Shown: positions 1 to 9,880 of the stretch, piece by piece
Layout: each line of letters starts with the position of its first letter
Position numbering within the stretch: the first letter of the stretch is position 1
From: an uncultured Clostridium sp.
GTDB lineage: Bacteria > Bacillota > Clostridia > Clostridiales > Clostridiaceae
Direction: 5' to 3'
Assembly (NCBI GenBank): GCA_903789665.1
Contig: CAIFEX010000006.1
Coordinates: 62,001 to 126,000 of the forward strand
Length of the DNA: 64,000 nucleotides
Made by a program: the position numbers and the translations under genes
Notes under the pieces: model-generated
Seen by the model: the letters and a program-made list of their open reading frames with translations, nothing else
What the model was told of the DNA's origin: nothing
Database searches by the model: none

Positions 1-688
1 TTATAACTATGGACTCTTTCAACCCCTTTGATCTTGCAGTACGGAGATAATCCTGGTCCAGCACTTCAAGCATGCTGGAACGCACATACCTGACAAGTGT
101 TCCAGCTTCATTTACTCCAAGAACAACAGCGGGCAATATCAAATGTTTTAGCCTGTCCACAAAACCATTATCCTGCCCGAGGGTTATCATGCCCCCGGAA
201 GGAAGTAACTTTAACTTCAATGAAAAAATATATATAAACACAAGACCCAGGAAAAAAGTCGGAACTGATATTCCGATAAGTGATCCTGTCGTAGAAATAT
301 AGTCTAATTTTGAATACTGCCTGGTAGCACTCAATACTCCTACCGGAACAGCAATGACAAATCCAATGAAAAGTGCGGCACCCATGAGTATAAAAGTAGG
401 AAGTATCCTCTGCCCAATCAACTGTGATACAGGCTGGAATGATGTCATTGAATACCCCAAATTGCCATGAATAACATTTCCCAACCAGGCTAAATATCTG
501 GCATATAACGGTCCATTCAGGCCAAGTGCAGCTTTTCTAGCTGCAATGTCGGCTGCGGTTAAATTCGGATCAACCATTTTATCCAGCGGGCTGCCTGGCG
601 CCATATTTATGATCACAAAACTTATTATAGTCACACCAATCAGTACCGGAATACTTATCAATATTCTCCGTAAAATATAATTGCCCAT
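1..688 (-). CDS. Oligopeptide/dipeptide ABC transporter permease (DppB/OppB type), partial
   Basis: This is an inner-membrane permease of a peptide ABC importer. The reading frame stays open to the left edge, so the C-terminus lies outside the window and about 229 residues are visible. It begins MGNYILRRIL, then a hydrophobic segment leading into NMAPGSP, the usual DppB/OppB N-terminus. The later GISVPTFFLG and RTARSKGL stretches match the inner-membrane-component loop that contacts the ATPases. A GGGGGC ribosome site precedes the ATG. It follows the two ATPase genes on the same strand, 79 bp after the second, so it belongs to the binding protein-ATPase-ATPase-permease operon; the second permease should lie beyond the edge. 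Substrate is not determinable. Confidence 0.88.
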   Translation of the reverse strand, partial: MGNYILRRILISIPVLIGVTIISFVIINMAPGSPLDKMVDPNLTAADIAARKAALGLNGPLYARYLAWLGNVIHGNLGYSMTSFQPVSQLIGQRILPTFILMGAALFIGFVIAVPVGVLSATRQYSKLDYISTTGSLIGISVPTFFLGLVFIYIFSLKLKLLPSGGMITLGQDNGFVDRLKHLILPAVVLGVNEAGTLVRYVRSSMLEVLDQDYLRTARSKGLKESIVI

Positions 689-767
689 CTAAAAGCCCCC
701 TTAATAATATTAATACCAACTAAAATGCATCATGAAAAAAGCAGGCCGACAGATGTTCTCCCTTCAC

Positions 768-1718
768 TCATTTTACCTGTTTTAATCCAGGCACCTTTTC
801 ATTGCATATATTCTTTCTGGCAAATTTACACCTGGTGTGGAATCTGCATCCTTTCGGAGGATTAGCAGGACTGGGTACATCACCTTCCAAAATAATTTTC
901 TTCCTGTTTCTCATATATGGATTAGGTACAGGATAGGCACTTAAAAGTGCCTTAGTATATGGATGCCTGGGATTTTTAAAAATTTCATCCGTACTTGCAA
1001 TCTCTACAATTTTGCCCAAATACATAACTGCAATTCTGTCACTTATATATTTCACTGCTCCTAGGCCGTGGGCTATAAAAAGGTAAGTTAAATTTAACTT
1101 CTCCTGCAAATCCTTTAAAAGATTCAGCACCTGAGCCTGAGTGGATACATCAAGTGCGGACACAGGTTCATCGCAAACTATGAGTTTTGGTTTCAGTGCA
1201 AGAGCCCTTGCAATACCAATACGCTGCCTCTGACCTCCGGAAAATTGGTTCGGATACCTGTTTTTAAAGTTTTTAGGAAGTTCCACAGCATCCAAAAGTC
1301 TGTCAACTTCTTCAGGTATTTTGTCATCCGGTACAATTTTATGAACCTTAAGAGGTTCTGCCAGTATGTCATATACACGTTTTTTAGGGTTCAAAGAAGA
1401 ATATGGATCCTGGAATATTATCTGCAGATCAGTACGAATGCCTCCCATGCGCTTGTTGGAATATGCTGCAATATCTTCATTGTTAAAAACTATACTGCCC
1501 TCCATGGGTTTTTCAAGTCTTACAATTGTACGTCCCATGGAAGATTTTCCACACCCTGATTCTCCCACAAGCCCTAAAGTTTCCCCCTGATAGATTTCCA
1601 AGTTAACACCATCTACCGCCTTTATATATCCAACTGTTCTAGATAAAATGCCTCTTTTTATGGGATAATAGGTCTTTAAATTCTTAACGGAAAGTAAAAC
1701 CGCTGATGCTTTGATCAT
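768..1718 (-). CDS. Peptide ABC transporter ATP-binding protein (DppF/OppF type)
   Basis: Cytoplasmic ATPase that powers peptide import together with the DppD-type subunit just upstream. It is 316 residues long with Walker [10 protein letters not shown] at about 52-60, the signature FSGGQRQR near 160 and Walker B followed by DEPVSALD near 185. The C-terminal GCRFHTRCKFA block with its cysteines is the oligopeptide/dipeptide extension typical of this subfamily. The ATG follows GGAGGCAATATAGCTC. Only a few bases separate it from the preceding ATPase gene, so the two are co-transcribed and probably form the ATPase heterodimer. The substrate class (di- or oligopeptide) cannot be told from the ATPase. 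Confidence 0.93.
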   Translation of the reverse strand: MIKASAVLLSVKNLKTYYPIKRGILSRTVGYIKAVDGVNLEIYQGETLGLVGESGCGKSSMGRTIVRLEKPMEGSIVFNNEDIAAYSNKRMGGIRTDLQIIFQDPYSSLNPKKRVYDILAEPLKVHKIVPDDKIPEEVDRLLDAVELPKNFKNRYPNQFSGGQRQRIGIARALALKPKLIVCDEPVSALDVSTQAQVLNLLKDLQEKLNLTYLFIAHGLGAVKYISDRIAVMYLGKIVEIASTDEIFKNPRHPYTKALLSAYPVPNPYMRNRKKIILEGDVPSPANPPKGCRFHTRCKFARKNICNEKVPGLKQVK

Positions 1719-1721
1719 GAG

Positions 1722-2717
1722 CTATATTGCCTCCTTATCTGCTTCCTCTACATTCTCAGCTAAAAAGCATCGCACTTTATGGTCTTTTTCAGTAGAGCTT
1801 AAATCTGGTGCTTCCACTTTGCACTTCTGGGATGCATAGGGGCATCGGCTGCAAAATCTACATCCAACTATACCCTGATACGTGGATGGAACCATACCTC
1901 TTATGGATTCCAGGCGTTTATTGCTATCTGTGTCAATTTGAGGAATTGATCTTATAAGTGCCTTGGTATAGGGATGTTTTGGGTTGTCAAACAGAGTAAA
2001 AACATCTGTCTGTTCAACTACTTGGCCGGCATACATCACAATAACCTTATCAGCCATTTCTGCTATCACTCCCAGATCATGAGTAATAAGCACAACCGAC
2101 ATTTTCATTTCTCTTTTCAATTTTTTAATCAGAGCCAGGATTTGAGCCTGGATGGTAACATCCAGTGCAGTAGTAGGCTCATCTGCAATCAAAAGTTCAG
2201 GTTTGCAACAAAGTGCCATGGCAATCATCACTCTTTGCCTCATTCCTCCGGACAATGTATGTGGATAATCATCTATTATCTTGTCTGCCCTTGGTATACC
2301 CACCAACGTCAGCATCTTTACCGCATACTCTTCCGCCTTTTTACGATCCACATTCTGATGCAGTTTTATAGCTTCCGTTATCTGATCTCCTATAGTGAAA
2401 ATAGGATTTAAAGATGTCATTGGTTCTTGAAATATCATGGACATTTTATTTCCCCTTATATTTCTCATCTCCTTGTCTCCCAAATTTACAAGATCTATAT
2501 TGTCAAACTCTATTTTGCCGTTTTTTATATATCCTCTCTTTCCTAAAAGTCCCATTATTGACAGTGAAGTTACACTTTTGCCGCATCCCGATTCTCCGAC
2601 TATCCCCACTGTCTCTCCCCGATTTACATCAAAACTCACATCCTCTACAGATATAACTTCTTTCTTATTGGACTTAAATGCTGTCTGAAGGTGTTTTACC
2701 GAAAGTAAACAACTCAT
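1722..2717 (-). CDS. Peptide ABC transporter ATP-binding protein (DppD/OppD type)
   Basis: First of two ATPases of the peptide importer. Walker A GESGCGKS is at about 41-48, LSGGMRQR near 155, DEPTTALD near 178, and the C-terminal [12 protein letters not shown] cysteine block marks the Opp/Dpp extension. I place the start at MSCLL (2717): AAAGG is 9 bases upstream of that ATG, whereas the ATG at 2726 abuts the ribosome site with no spacing. It lies between the binding-protein gene and the DppF-type gene, all in one direction with short gaps, consistent with one operon. Family assignment is firm and the peptide specificity unknown. Confidence 0.92.
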   Translation of the reverse strand: MSCLLSVKHLQTAFKSNKKEVISVEDVSFDVNRGETVGIVGESGCGKSVTSLSIMGLLGKRGYIKNGKIEFDNIDLVNLGDKEMRNIRGNKMSMIFQEPMTSLNPIFTIGDQITEAIKLHQNVDRKKAEEYAVKMLTLVGIPRADKIIDDYPHTLSGGMRQRVMIAMALCCKPELLIADEPTTALDVTIQAQILALIKKLKREMKMSVVLITHDLGVIAEMADKVIVMYAGQVVEQTDVFTLFDNPKHPYTKALIRSIPQIDTDSNKRLESIRGMVPSTYQGIVGCRFCSRCPYASQKCKVEAPDLSSTEKDHKVRCFLAENVEEADKEAI

Positions 2718-2755
2718 ATTTACCATCCTTTCTTTAATTTTTTAAATGGATTACT

Positions 2756-4369
2756 TCATTGTACATCCCATTTATACGCATCAATAAACATACCGTAATC
2801 TTTAGGTTTTCCATAAGTCACTCTCTTATTTACAGCTTTCAGCTGATTCTGAACATATACTGATGGGCAAGGTAAATCCTGTGTAAATATTTCCTGGACC
2901 TTGTCATAAGTTACCTTTATCTGGGCCGGATCAGTCTGATGCAGACCGTTTGAAAGTAAGCTGTCCATTTCCGGATTGCTATACTGTGATAAATTGAGCC
3001 CCTGTCCAGTTTTCAATATTGCCGATACGTCGGGATTCATGGGATAAACAGGTATACCTACCAGATATATATCAAAATTATGTTTTTTAGCTGTGGCAAG
3101 ACTCGTAACAAAATCATATTTCTGAGGATTTACTTTAAATCCAACACTTTTCAGATTTTGAGTTATAATATCTGCAACCTGCTCACGAACTTTGTTTCCT
3201 GTAGGTATGTCAAAATTGACTGCTTTATTTGGATCCCAACCTGCTTCCTTCAAAAGTGCTTTAGCTTTTTCAGGATCATGAGGATTAACTTTTAAATCCT
3301 TATCTACAAATTTACTTTCCTTTAAGTATGGAAGCTCAATTATTTGTCCCTGACCTTTTAGCAGGCTGTTCACTATCATATTCCTATCTATGGCATATGA
3401 AATAGCTTTCCTAACTTTCGGATCGGTTATAGTCTGCGTATTTATCATCAAGGTCTGAATAGTACTCTGGATCCCTTTTGAATCGGTAGTTAAATTGTCC
3501 ATAGCCTTCACTTTGCTGTAATCTTCAAAAGGTATCTGTCCTAAATTAGGGTCGTTCATGTCAATTTCTCCACTTTGCAGCTGAGCAGTTATATTGGCCC
3601 CGGGCATTATTTTGAAAATCAATCCGTCCAATTTGGGTGTGCCTTTAAAATAGTTTTTATTAGCTGTAAACTGCACATACTGATCTTTTACATATTTTTC
3701 AAGTTTAAAAGGTCCGTCACTTATTGTTGGTTTCTGAATAAAAGAACTCTGATAAATTTTTTCTGGTGCAGTACTTTGAAGTACATGTTTAGGAAGAGCC
3801 TTGAGCTTAGTTCCAATTGTATCTTCAAATAGTGTCAGTTCCATAGGTTCTTTCGTAGTAATTGTCATAGTGTGATTGTCTAACTTTTTTACACCTAATA
3901 TGCTCGCAGTTCCAGCAGCATTTTTACCTTTTTCATCCAATCCCTCAACTATATTAAAGTTGGATGCCACGGTAGATGGAACTTTAGGGTTGGATATAAG
4001 TCCAATAGTATATATTTCATCATCTACCGTCACAGGTTTTCCATCACTCCATTTTGCCTTTGAATTGAGTTTAATTGTAAATGTCTTATTGTCTTTGGTC
4101 GTAATGGAGTCAGCCAACATGGGTTTGTACTTCATATCATCATCCAATTCTACCAGAGCTTGAAACAGCAATCCACAGCTCACTTCCTGAGCCACATCTG
4201 TCCACTCCAATGGATTGAAACCACTTGGTGCATTCATCATCCCTACATTGATAATTTTCTTTTCCCCTCCAGAACTTCCCGAATTTCCCACTGAACTTCC
4301 ACATGCAGATAAAATAAGTGAAAGAATACATACTAGTGAAATCAGAATTTTACTTTTTGCTTTATTCAT
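2756..4369 (-). CDS. Peptide ABC transporter substrate-binding lipoprotein
   Basis: Membrane-anchored extracellular receptor of the peptide importer. The 537-residue protein starts with a lysine-rich signal and a lipobox ending LSAC at about residue 23, followed by a Ser/Gly linker. The mature part has family-5 solute-binding features: GFNPLEWTD, a long central domain with KWSDGKPVT, and the late DPEKAKALLKEAGWDP segment. It is the first gene of the operon, and GGAGGATGAGAGG precedes the ATG. The family also includes nickel and other-solute receptors, but adjacency to DppD/DppF subunits supports peptides. Confidence 0.92.
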   Translation of the reverse strand: MNKAKSKILISLVCILSLILSACGSSVGNSGSSGGEKKIINVGMMNAPSGFNPLEWTDVAQEVSCGLLFQALVELDDDMKYKPMLADSITTKDNKTFTIKLNSKAKWSDGKPVTVDDEIYTIGLISNPKVPSTVASNFNIVEGLDEKGKNAAGTASILGVKKLDNHTMTITTKEPMELTLFEDTIGTKLKALPKHVLQSTAPEKIYQSSFIQKPTISDGPFKLEKYVKDQYVQFTANKNYFKGTPKLDGLIFKIMPGANITAQLQSGEIDMNDPNLGQIPFEDYSKVKAMDNLTTDSKGIQSTIQTLMINTQTITDPKVRKAISYAIDRNMIVNSLLKGQGQIIELPYLKESKFVDKDLKVNPHDPEKAKALLKEAGWDPNKAVNFDIPTGNKVREQVADIITQNLKSVGFKVNPQKYDFVTSLATAKKHNFDIYLVGIPVYPMNPDVSAILKTGQGLNLSQYSNPEMDSLLSNGLHQTDPAQIKVTYDKVQEIFTQDLPCPSVYVQNQLKAVNKRVTYGKPKDYGMFIDAYKWDVQ

Positions 4370-4658
4370 CCTCTCATCCTCCTAAAATTATACTAAAAGC
4401 AAGCTCAATAATTATGAATGTTTTTATAATGATACCATCATTTATTATTTAATTCAATACCATTTTGTCATTTTTTTAGATAATTTTTAATTACTTTATT
4501 ATTTAAACGTTTTTTTATTTTTAATTTATTAAATCTGTATACGTTTAATGAATTGATATTATAATAATTATTCATTTATTGTAAATTAGTACACATTTTT
4601 TTGATCAAAAAAAAGCACAATTAATTCATTAGAATGATATTAATTATGCTTTAACCAT
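4370..4658. other. AT-rich intergenic region upstream of the peptide importer
   Basis: These 289 bp hold the promoter region of the peptide-transport operon and, at the far end, the terminator of the PglX-like gene. A loose inverted repeat TAAACGT (4504-4510) and ACGTTTA (4541-4547) lies about 135 bp upstream of the binding-protein start and could be a regulator site. I see no credible gene or riboswitch. Confidence 0.4.
4606..4650 (-). terminator. Intrinsic terminator of the pglX-like gene
   Basis: Arms 4614-4625 and 4639-4650 pair over 12 bp with one G-U pair. On the minus strand the hairpin is followed directly by a run of eight T. It sits only 9 bp after the stop codon. Confidence 0.85.
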
Positions 4659-7600
4659 TTATTTTAAAAGAATCTTAAATTTATCATAGTTGGCTTCAAT
4701 GCCTTCGTCAAGATGAATTTTCAAATGCATGCTTTCCACATATTGAAGTGTTTTACTATACTCTTTTAATTCATCTATTTTCCTGTTGAGAATCAATAGC
4801 TCTTTATTACCACCTTTTTTAAAATTACCGTACAAAAATTTCTTCTTCTGGCATAACTTCTTATAGATGTCATATAAATAATTTTCTCTGATCATGGACA
4901 ATAGATTTTCTTCATATCTATGTACATAAATCAAACAATTAAAGGCTTTTTGTTTACCCGATGTAAAAAGCCAATAAATAGGCTTCCCCCTGTACATTTT
5001 AACATGATCTTTAAAAAAATCATTAAAAAAATACCTTCTTATAGTATCACTGTCCGTTTCCCCTCTTTTCTTTTTAAGGCTGCATGCTATAAAGTCAAGA
5101 TTTTGCGATAAATTTTCTTTTCCAAATATTGTTTTTACAAATTTTACAAACTTGGATACTATATCATTTTCAAAATAATTTCCATCAAGTACTGGAATTA
5201 TATTGTCCTTTTCAGGTTTAAAAGAAGCATTTTTCAATGAATTTGCAAATTTTCCTCCTGCATATATTATTCCATCCCTATCTGGAGAATATCTTCCGAA
5301 CATGCATCCCACCGCATAGGATATAAAAGATTTGACATCTCTCCCCACATCCGCCTTCCTCAATGTGATATCTCTTTCTTCCACTTCCGCACTCACTTCA
5401 TTTTGAAGTCCATATATCTTTATAAATATTCTATTTAATTCCTCTTCAATGTCTTTTAGTCTGTAAAAACGCATTTCTGAAAAATTTAGCCAATTGATAT
5501 AGGCCTCTTCAATGCTATTCGAATTTTCTCTATAAGACAGGAAAGGATGTTTTTTAAAATTCCAGGAGGTTTCAAAAGAATCCCAGTCATCTTTGGATAT
5601 ACGCACACATTCGTCACATAACCTGTCAATTCTCTTTCTTATGGAAGGATCTTCTTCTATGTATATCGGAATTTGCCTGACGGTACCTGCTGTTAGATTT
5701 AAGGTAGGGGCGATAAATTTGAAAATATTCTCCATTATCTTGCTGTTAAAGAAACCCAACATGTATTTATAGTCGGCTTCATTTTTTACAAATATAGAAT
5801 CTGCAGACTGATCAAAAATAAACCCTTTATTCAGCACCCTTATAGTATTTTTACCTGAAGTTATCCTTTTCCAGCTTATTCCTCTTTTGAAAAAGAATTT
5901 TTCATTTCTTACAATAGAACCTTTTTCTTCTCTTACCATTTTCCCATTACTTTTCCAGTAAATTATTTCAGATATATTTCCATACCATTTTCTTGCTTCT
6001 CCGCCCATCTGATAGGGCATCCAATACTTATAAGCCTTACTATTACCAGAAAAGCTTATGAGGTTATAATCCACTTCAAACCATTGTCTTACATATGCCT
6101 TATTGTTTCCTGTCTGCATACCCGTACAGGGGTGTGCAACATCACCTATAACTTTGGCCTTATTTAAAATTCCAATTTCTCTATCCGTAAGCCAGTAGCC
6201 AAACCTATTACCTGGAATCCCCTCCATTTTTTTCTGATTTACGGTAAACCTATAATTTACACGCGGATTTGCTATTGCCTCCAAAGTTTTTTCAAGTTGG
6301 CTCCCTTCCCCTTTAAAATCCGATAATTTTATATAATCCCCTGGTATATCCACATTGCGGTTTCTCAAAGTAAATGTACAGACGGGCACTGTAGCCTCTT
6401 TAAATCCAGAGTACTCCAGTTGAATCAAAGTGCTTATATTTTTACGCTTTAGTACGATTTTTCTCAATTTTTCATAAGACCGTATGAACATCCACACAAA
6501 TGGAACCATAAAACCCAGATGGCCTGCAGGTTTAACTTTTGAAAAGCCATGAAGCATAAAGGCAGAAAACATATCTGTCTTTGCTTCCGGATAATTGCGG
6601 GCAATATAATTTCCAAGCAGTGGATTAAAATATCTATTCCCCATATAAGGCGGATTCGTCACCAAAACATCATATGTGCCTGACATTATCTCCGCTTGTT
6701 TTATGAGCCTAGGCAAAATTTCAACAATTTTTTTTCTTCTCTTATTCAGAAACAATTTTCCTTCAGGATTATTTGCAATATGTTTTAACCTTTTTACGAA
6801 AAAACTCTTTTCAAATCCATTTAATCGTATTAATGAGCCATACATCTTGGCATCTTTAAATGCCTCTATAAAAGTCTTTGTCCTCATATAATCTTCACCA
6901 TGTTTTTCTCCGGATATACAGATTATATCGTCCTCGTCAAAAGCATTACTTTCCTGGATAGACACTATATTCGAGTAAAATTTTCTATCCATATTTCCAA
7001 GAAGCTTTTTATTGTACTTCATTCCCTGCATTACAACAGCAAAGCAGGACAGCCCATGTGCCTTGTCATCTACATCCATCCCATAGAGATTATTTTCCAT
7101 AATAAGCTCCGGTATCTCCTCCTGTCTGTAACCGCATCTTCTATATATTTGATACAGTACGTCAAACATATATATAAGTATATGACCTGAACCACAAGCC
7201 GGATCAATACATCTGATATCTTCAACCTTCACTTCGTCATCTGCATCTGGTTGTGAGCCCTCAATGTAAAATTCCCAGTTTTTTTTAAGATCACACTGTT
7301 CCGGGTGGGCTTCAACCCAGTACCTTCCCAAAGAATTTTCAACCATATACTTAACTATCCAATCCGGAGTAAAAAGTTGAGTTACATAAGGTATCTCCTC
7401 CTTGTCATATTGTTTTTTTGTCTTCATGAGTTTATTTTTTTCTTCAGATATGTAGTACTCGTAAAGCCATCCTATGATAGATACATTTTCCCAATCGTCT
7501 TTCGGTATGAGAACATTATCCGTAAGCTTTTTTATAAAATTCCCTCCTTTTAAAATTCCCTCCGGAAATAACAATTCAGAACTGTCTCCAGATTTTTCAA

Positions 7601-7979
7601 ATACAAACGGTAGAGAACTGCTTAAGCCATTGCATCTGGCTATTATCGCATGCTTAAACGGCCCTTCTATACCAGATATTGTATCAATATTCGCAGGTAG
7701 ATAATCGTTTACTTCCATAAACCTCAAAGCTGTAAATCTATTAAACCAGGCACAGGAAGTCTCTTCAATTATATTCCTGTATCCATTTTTACCCTCATTG
7801 TCCAAAGCTGCAATATCTCTAATTATTTTTCTCTTCTGTATCTCTTCCCCACTGCTGAGATCAGTTGAGGGTCCTTTCTTGTCTCCGCATATACCACATT
7901 TCAAGGCCCTTATATGTATTTTTTCAATCAATTCTTTCCTACCTTCGCAGGCCAAGTTTTTCAGTATATTCCTATTCAT
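4659..7979 (-). CDS. pglX: PglX-like adenine-specific DNA methyltransferase (BREX/type IIG family), solitary
   Basis: Predicted N6-adenine DNA methyltransferase of 1106 residues. The N-terminus (MNRNILKNLACEGRKELIEK) and the CAWFNRFTALRFMEVN segment resemble PglX of type-1 BREX systems. SAM-binding motif DPACGSGHIL is at about 258-267 and catalytic NPPY at about 440, the order of gamma-class Eco57I-type methylases; a target-recognition-like region and a long C-terminal part follow. PglX usually runs to about 1200 residues, so this copy is slightly short. None of the usual partners (BrxA, BrxB, BrxC, PglZ, BrxL) is nearby: one side is peptide transport, the other a small unknown gene and yibE/F. 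It could be a BREX remnant, an orphan epigenetic methylase or a one-protein restriction enzyme; I see no clear PD-(D/E)XK nuclease motif. Start and frame look intact. Confidence 0.8.
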   Translation of the reverse strand: MNRNILKNLACEGRKELIEKIHIRALKCGICGDKKGPSTDLSSGEEIQKRKIIRDIAALDNEGKNGYRNIIEETSCAWFNRFTALRFMEVNDYLPANIDTISGIEGPFKHAIIARCNGLSSSLPFVFEKSGDSSELLFPEGILKGGNFIKKLTDNVLIPKDDWENVSIIGWLYEYYISEEKNKLMKTKKQYDKEEIPYVTQLFTPDWIVKYMVENSLGRYWVEAHPEQCDLKKNWEFYIEGSQPDADDEVKVEDIRCIDPACGSGHILIYMFDVLYQIYRRCGYRQEEIPELIMENNLYGMDVDDKAHGLSCFAVVMQGMKYNKKLLGNMDRKFYSNIVSIQESNAFDEDDIICISGEKHGEDYMRTKTFIEAFKDAKMYGSLIRLNGFEKSFFVKRLKHIANNPEGKLFLNKRRKKIVEILPRLIKQAEIMSGTYDVLVTNPPYMGNRYFNPLLGNYIARNYPEAKTDMFSAFMLHGFSKVKPAGHLGFMVPFVWMFIRSYEKLRKIVLKRKNISTLIQLEYSGFKEATVPVCTFTLRNRNVDIPGDYIKLSDFKGEGSQLEKTLEAIANPRVNYRFTVNQKKMEGIPGNRFGYWLTDREIGILNKAKVIGDVAHPCTGMQTGNNKAYVRQWFEVDYNLISFSGNSKAYKYWMPYQMGGEARKWYGNISEIIYWKSNGKMVREEKGSIVRNEKFFFKRGISWKRITSGKNTIRVLNKGFIFDQSADSIFVKNEADYKYMLGFFNSKIMENIFKFIAPTLNLTAGTVRQIPIYIEEDPSIRKRIDRLCDECVRISKDDWDSFETSWNFKKHPFLSYRENSNSIEEAYINWLNFSEMRFYRLKDIEEELNRIFIKIYGLQNEVSAEVEERDITLRKADVGRDVKSFISYAVGCMFGRYSPDRDGIIYAGGKFANSLKNASFKPEKDNIIPVLDGNYFENDIVSKFVKFVKTIFGKENLSQNLDFIACSLKKKRGETDSDTIRRYFFNDFFKDHVKMYRGKPIYWLFTSGKQKAFNCLIYVHRYEENLLSMIRENYLYDIYKKLCQKKKFLYGNFKKGGNKELLILNRKIDELKEYSKTLQYVESMHLKIHLDEGIEANYDKFKILLK

Positions 7980-8015
7980 TTCCCAAAACCCCTAAATTAA
8001 ATTTTCTTATAATCA

Positions 8016-8061
8016 AGAACACCATTGAAATCACAAAAATAAATGAATTCAATAGTGTTCT
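8016..8061 (-). terminator. Hairpin after the 111-aa gene
   Basis: Arms 8016-8029 and 8048-8061 are complementary over 14 bp with one G-U pair and lie just after the stop at 8067. The T tract behind it is poor, so termination efficiency is uncertain. Confidence 0.5.
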
Positions 8062-8066
8062 CAAAT

Positions 8067-8402
8067 TTAATTCTTATTGAGATCCTTATTTTCATCAAAA
8101 TCCAGCGTATCCCTAATGGATTCCAATACAGATTTTACAGTTTTATTAGCCAGATCCTCTATCTCATCCATTATTTCCTCTTTGCTTTTCACGCCAGTCA
8201 TATATACATTCAATTCTTCTCTGTAAAGATCTTTAACTATCCTTACTATAACATATTCCAGGCCATCATTTTTAGGTACTATAATGTCACCTGTTTCAAG
8301 AGTTGAATACATGGGATTCTCCGATCTCACCTGGCTGTGAAATTTTTTCAACTCATCAGAACCTTCACCTGAAACAGTATAAAAATTTACAGTGAACTCC
8401 AT
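8067..8402 (-). CDS. Unrecognised 111-aa acidic protein
   Basis: I do not recognise this family. The 111-residue product has no signal peptide or membrane segment. Its first half looks beta-rich (MEFTVNFYTVSG, then ETGDIIVPKNDGLEYVIVRIV), and the C-terminal third is a charged helix (SKEEIMDEIEDLANKTVKSVLESIRDTLDFDE). GGAAAGGATATGAAGTACT precedes the ATG. A hairpin closes it before pglX, so it is probably not translationally coupled to that gene. The 70-bp gap from yibE/F permits co-transcription, but no functional link is visible. Confidence 0.65.
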   Translation of the reverse strand: MEFTVNFYTVSGEGSDELKKFHSQVRSENPMYSTLETGDIIVPKNDGLEYVIVRIVKDLYREELNVYMTGVKSKEEIMDEIEDLANKTVKSVLESIRDTLDFDENKDLNKN

Positions 8403-8472
8403 AGTACTTCATATCCTTTCCTTCCAGTTTAATTCACTGTATTATATTTATTCAGGTAAAAAAATGTTACTT

Positions 8473-9639
8473 TTATTTTTCCCCTTCAGGTTCGGATATT
8501 TCCTTCGACCTGTTTCTATGTCTTTTAACAAGCAGTGCGGCCACAACAGTTGTAATGGGAATTGCAAAAATCAAGCCAATGCTTCCCGCCAGAGCTTTTA
8601 ATATTTCTGAAGCAATTACATCTTGATCAACGGCAGTAGTAACAGAACTGCTGTAAGAATATGAAGAAACCATAATCATTATGTACATGGCGCCTCCTAC
8701 ATATGCAAGTATCAGCGTATTGGCCATAGTTCCCATAATATCCTTTCCCACATTCATGCCGGATTTTATCAGTTCTTTTACCGTTATATCGGGTTTGGCA
8801 TCTTCAATTTCCTTCACGGAAGACGCTATGGATATACTCACATCCATAACTGCACCAAGTGCCCCCATAATTATTCCCGCAAACAGGAGCCCCGGAAAAT
8901 CAAAATTGGAATTTTGAGCTACATAGATAATGGACTGCATTTGATCATCTGTAAGTCCGTTCACCCTTATTATAGAATTTGAAAACAAGGCTATAAATCC
9001 TGCAATCAATACACCTCCAAATGTGCCTATGATGGCAGACAGCGTCTTTTCATTCTTTCCACCTATGATGACGAGGTTCACTACAATTGCAATCATACAT
9101 ATAACAGAAGAAACAATTACCGGATTGAATCCCTGTATTACAAGAGGTATTAAAACTTTTAACACCATAAATCCAGTTATAGCCAAGGTTATAACTGATT
9201 TGATTCCCTTTTTGCCTCCAATGATAATCAGGAGCAGGACAAAAAATATTCCCAATTTATAGAGATATTTATACCTGACTATTTCATAGATATATGCCTT
9301 TTGGACATTGCCGTTTTTATCATATTTGTCAACATTTATCAAAACTTCGTCTCCAACTTTCACAAAACTCTGGGTGCTGCTGTTTTCATCTTTTATCTTT
9401 CCTCCAACAAAGTTTTGCACAGTAATTGTCCTGCCTTTAAGTTTCCCTGAAATTATCTTCACATCCACATTGGAAAACCTCTGTGAATTTTTATTTCCTC
9501 CTGATTCTATCTTAACAACCTTGCCGTGAATGGGTTTATTGTTTCCATTATTTACAGCTTTCACAGAAAACATACCTGAAAACAGCAATATGAAAATCAT
9601 TAAAACAATCATAATATTTTTGTCTTTTTTTATCTTCAA
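8473..9639 (-). CDS. YibE/F-like multi-pass membrane protein
   Basis: Member of the YibE/F family (function unknown, found in many Firmicutes). It has an N-terminal hydrophobic anchor, an extracellular beta-rich segment of about 100 residues (VVKIESG, GRTITVQNF, VGDEVLINVD), then about seven membrane helices containing the glycine-rich GALGAVMDVSISIASS stretch typical of the family. The start is TTG at 9639, with AAGGTGAG about 8 bases upstream; no good ATG lies nearby. The end carries positively charged RHRNRSKE. The family name is sound, the biochemical role is not known. Confidence 0.85.
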   Translation of the reverse strand: MKIKKDKNIMIVLMIFILLFSGMFSVKAVNNGNNKPIHGKVVKIESGGNKNSQRFSNVDVKIISGKLKGRTITVQNFVGGKIKDENSSTQSFVKVGDEVLINVDKYDKNGNVQKAYIYEIVRYKYLYKLGIFFVLLLIIIGGKKGIKSVITLAITGFMVLKVLIPLVIQGFNPVIVSSVICMIAIVVNLVIIGGKNEKTLSAIIGTFGGVLIAGFIALFSNSIIRVNGLTDDQMQSIIYVAQNSNFDFPGLLFAGIIMGALGAVMDVSISIASSVKEIEDAKPDITVKELIKSGMNVGKDIMGTMANTLILAYVGGAMYIMIMVSSYSYSSSVTTAVDQDVIASEILKALAGSIGLIFAIPITTVVAALLVKRHRNRSKEISEPEGEK

Positions 9640-9880
9640 TATCCTAACTCACCTTCTCTGCATCAGATTACCAAACTAACTCCAACTTTTACAATAATAT
9701 ATTATAGTCTAAATTATATAGATATTAAAACCATATTATATAATATACTTTACATTATACAATGCATATGTTACAATAGGGTCAGCAAACAACATTGAGG
9801 TAATATTTAGCATGTTCATGGAATATATTACTTTGTAGACATAATAACTATAATTATATCATTAAAAGGAGTATTTGAGA

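Noticed and set aside
9640-9880. Possible yybP-ykoY manganese riboswitch upstream of the TerC gene
   Set aside because: The conserved GGGGAGUAG and CCGUAAGACC-type elements are absent; no stable conserved fold was visible.
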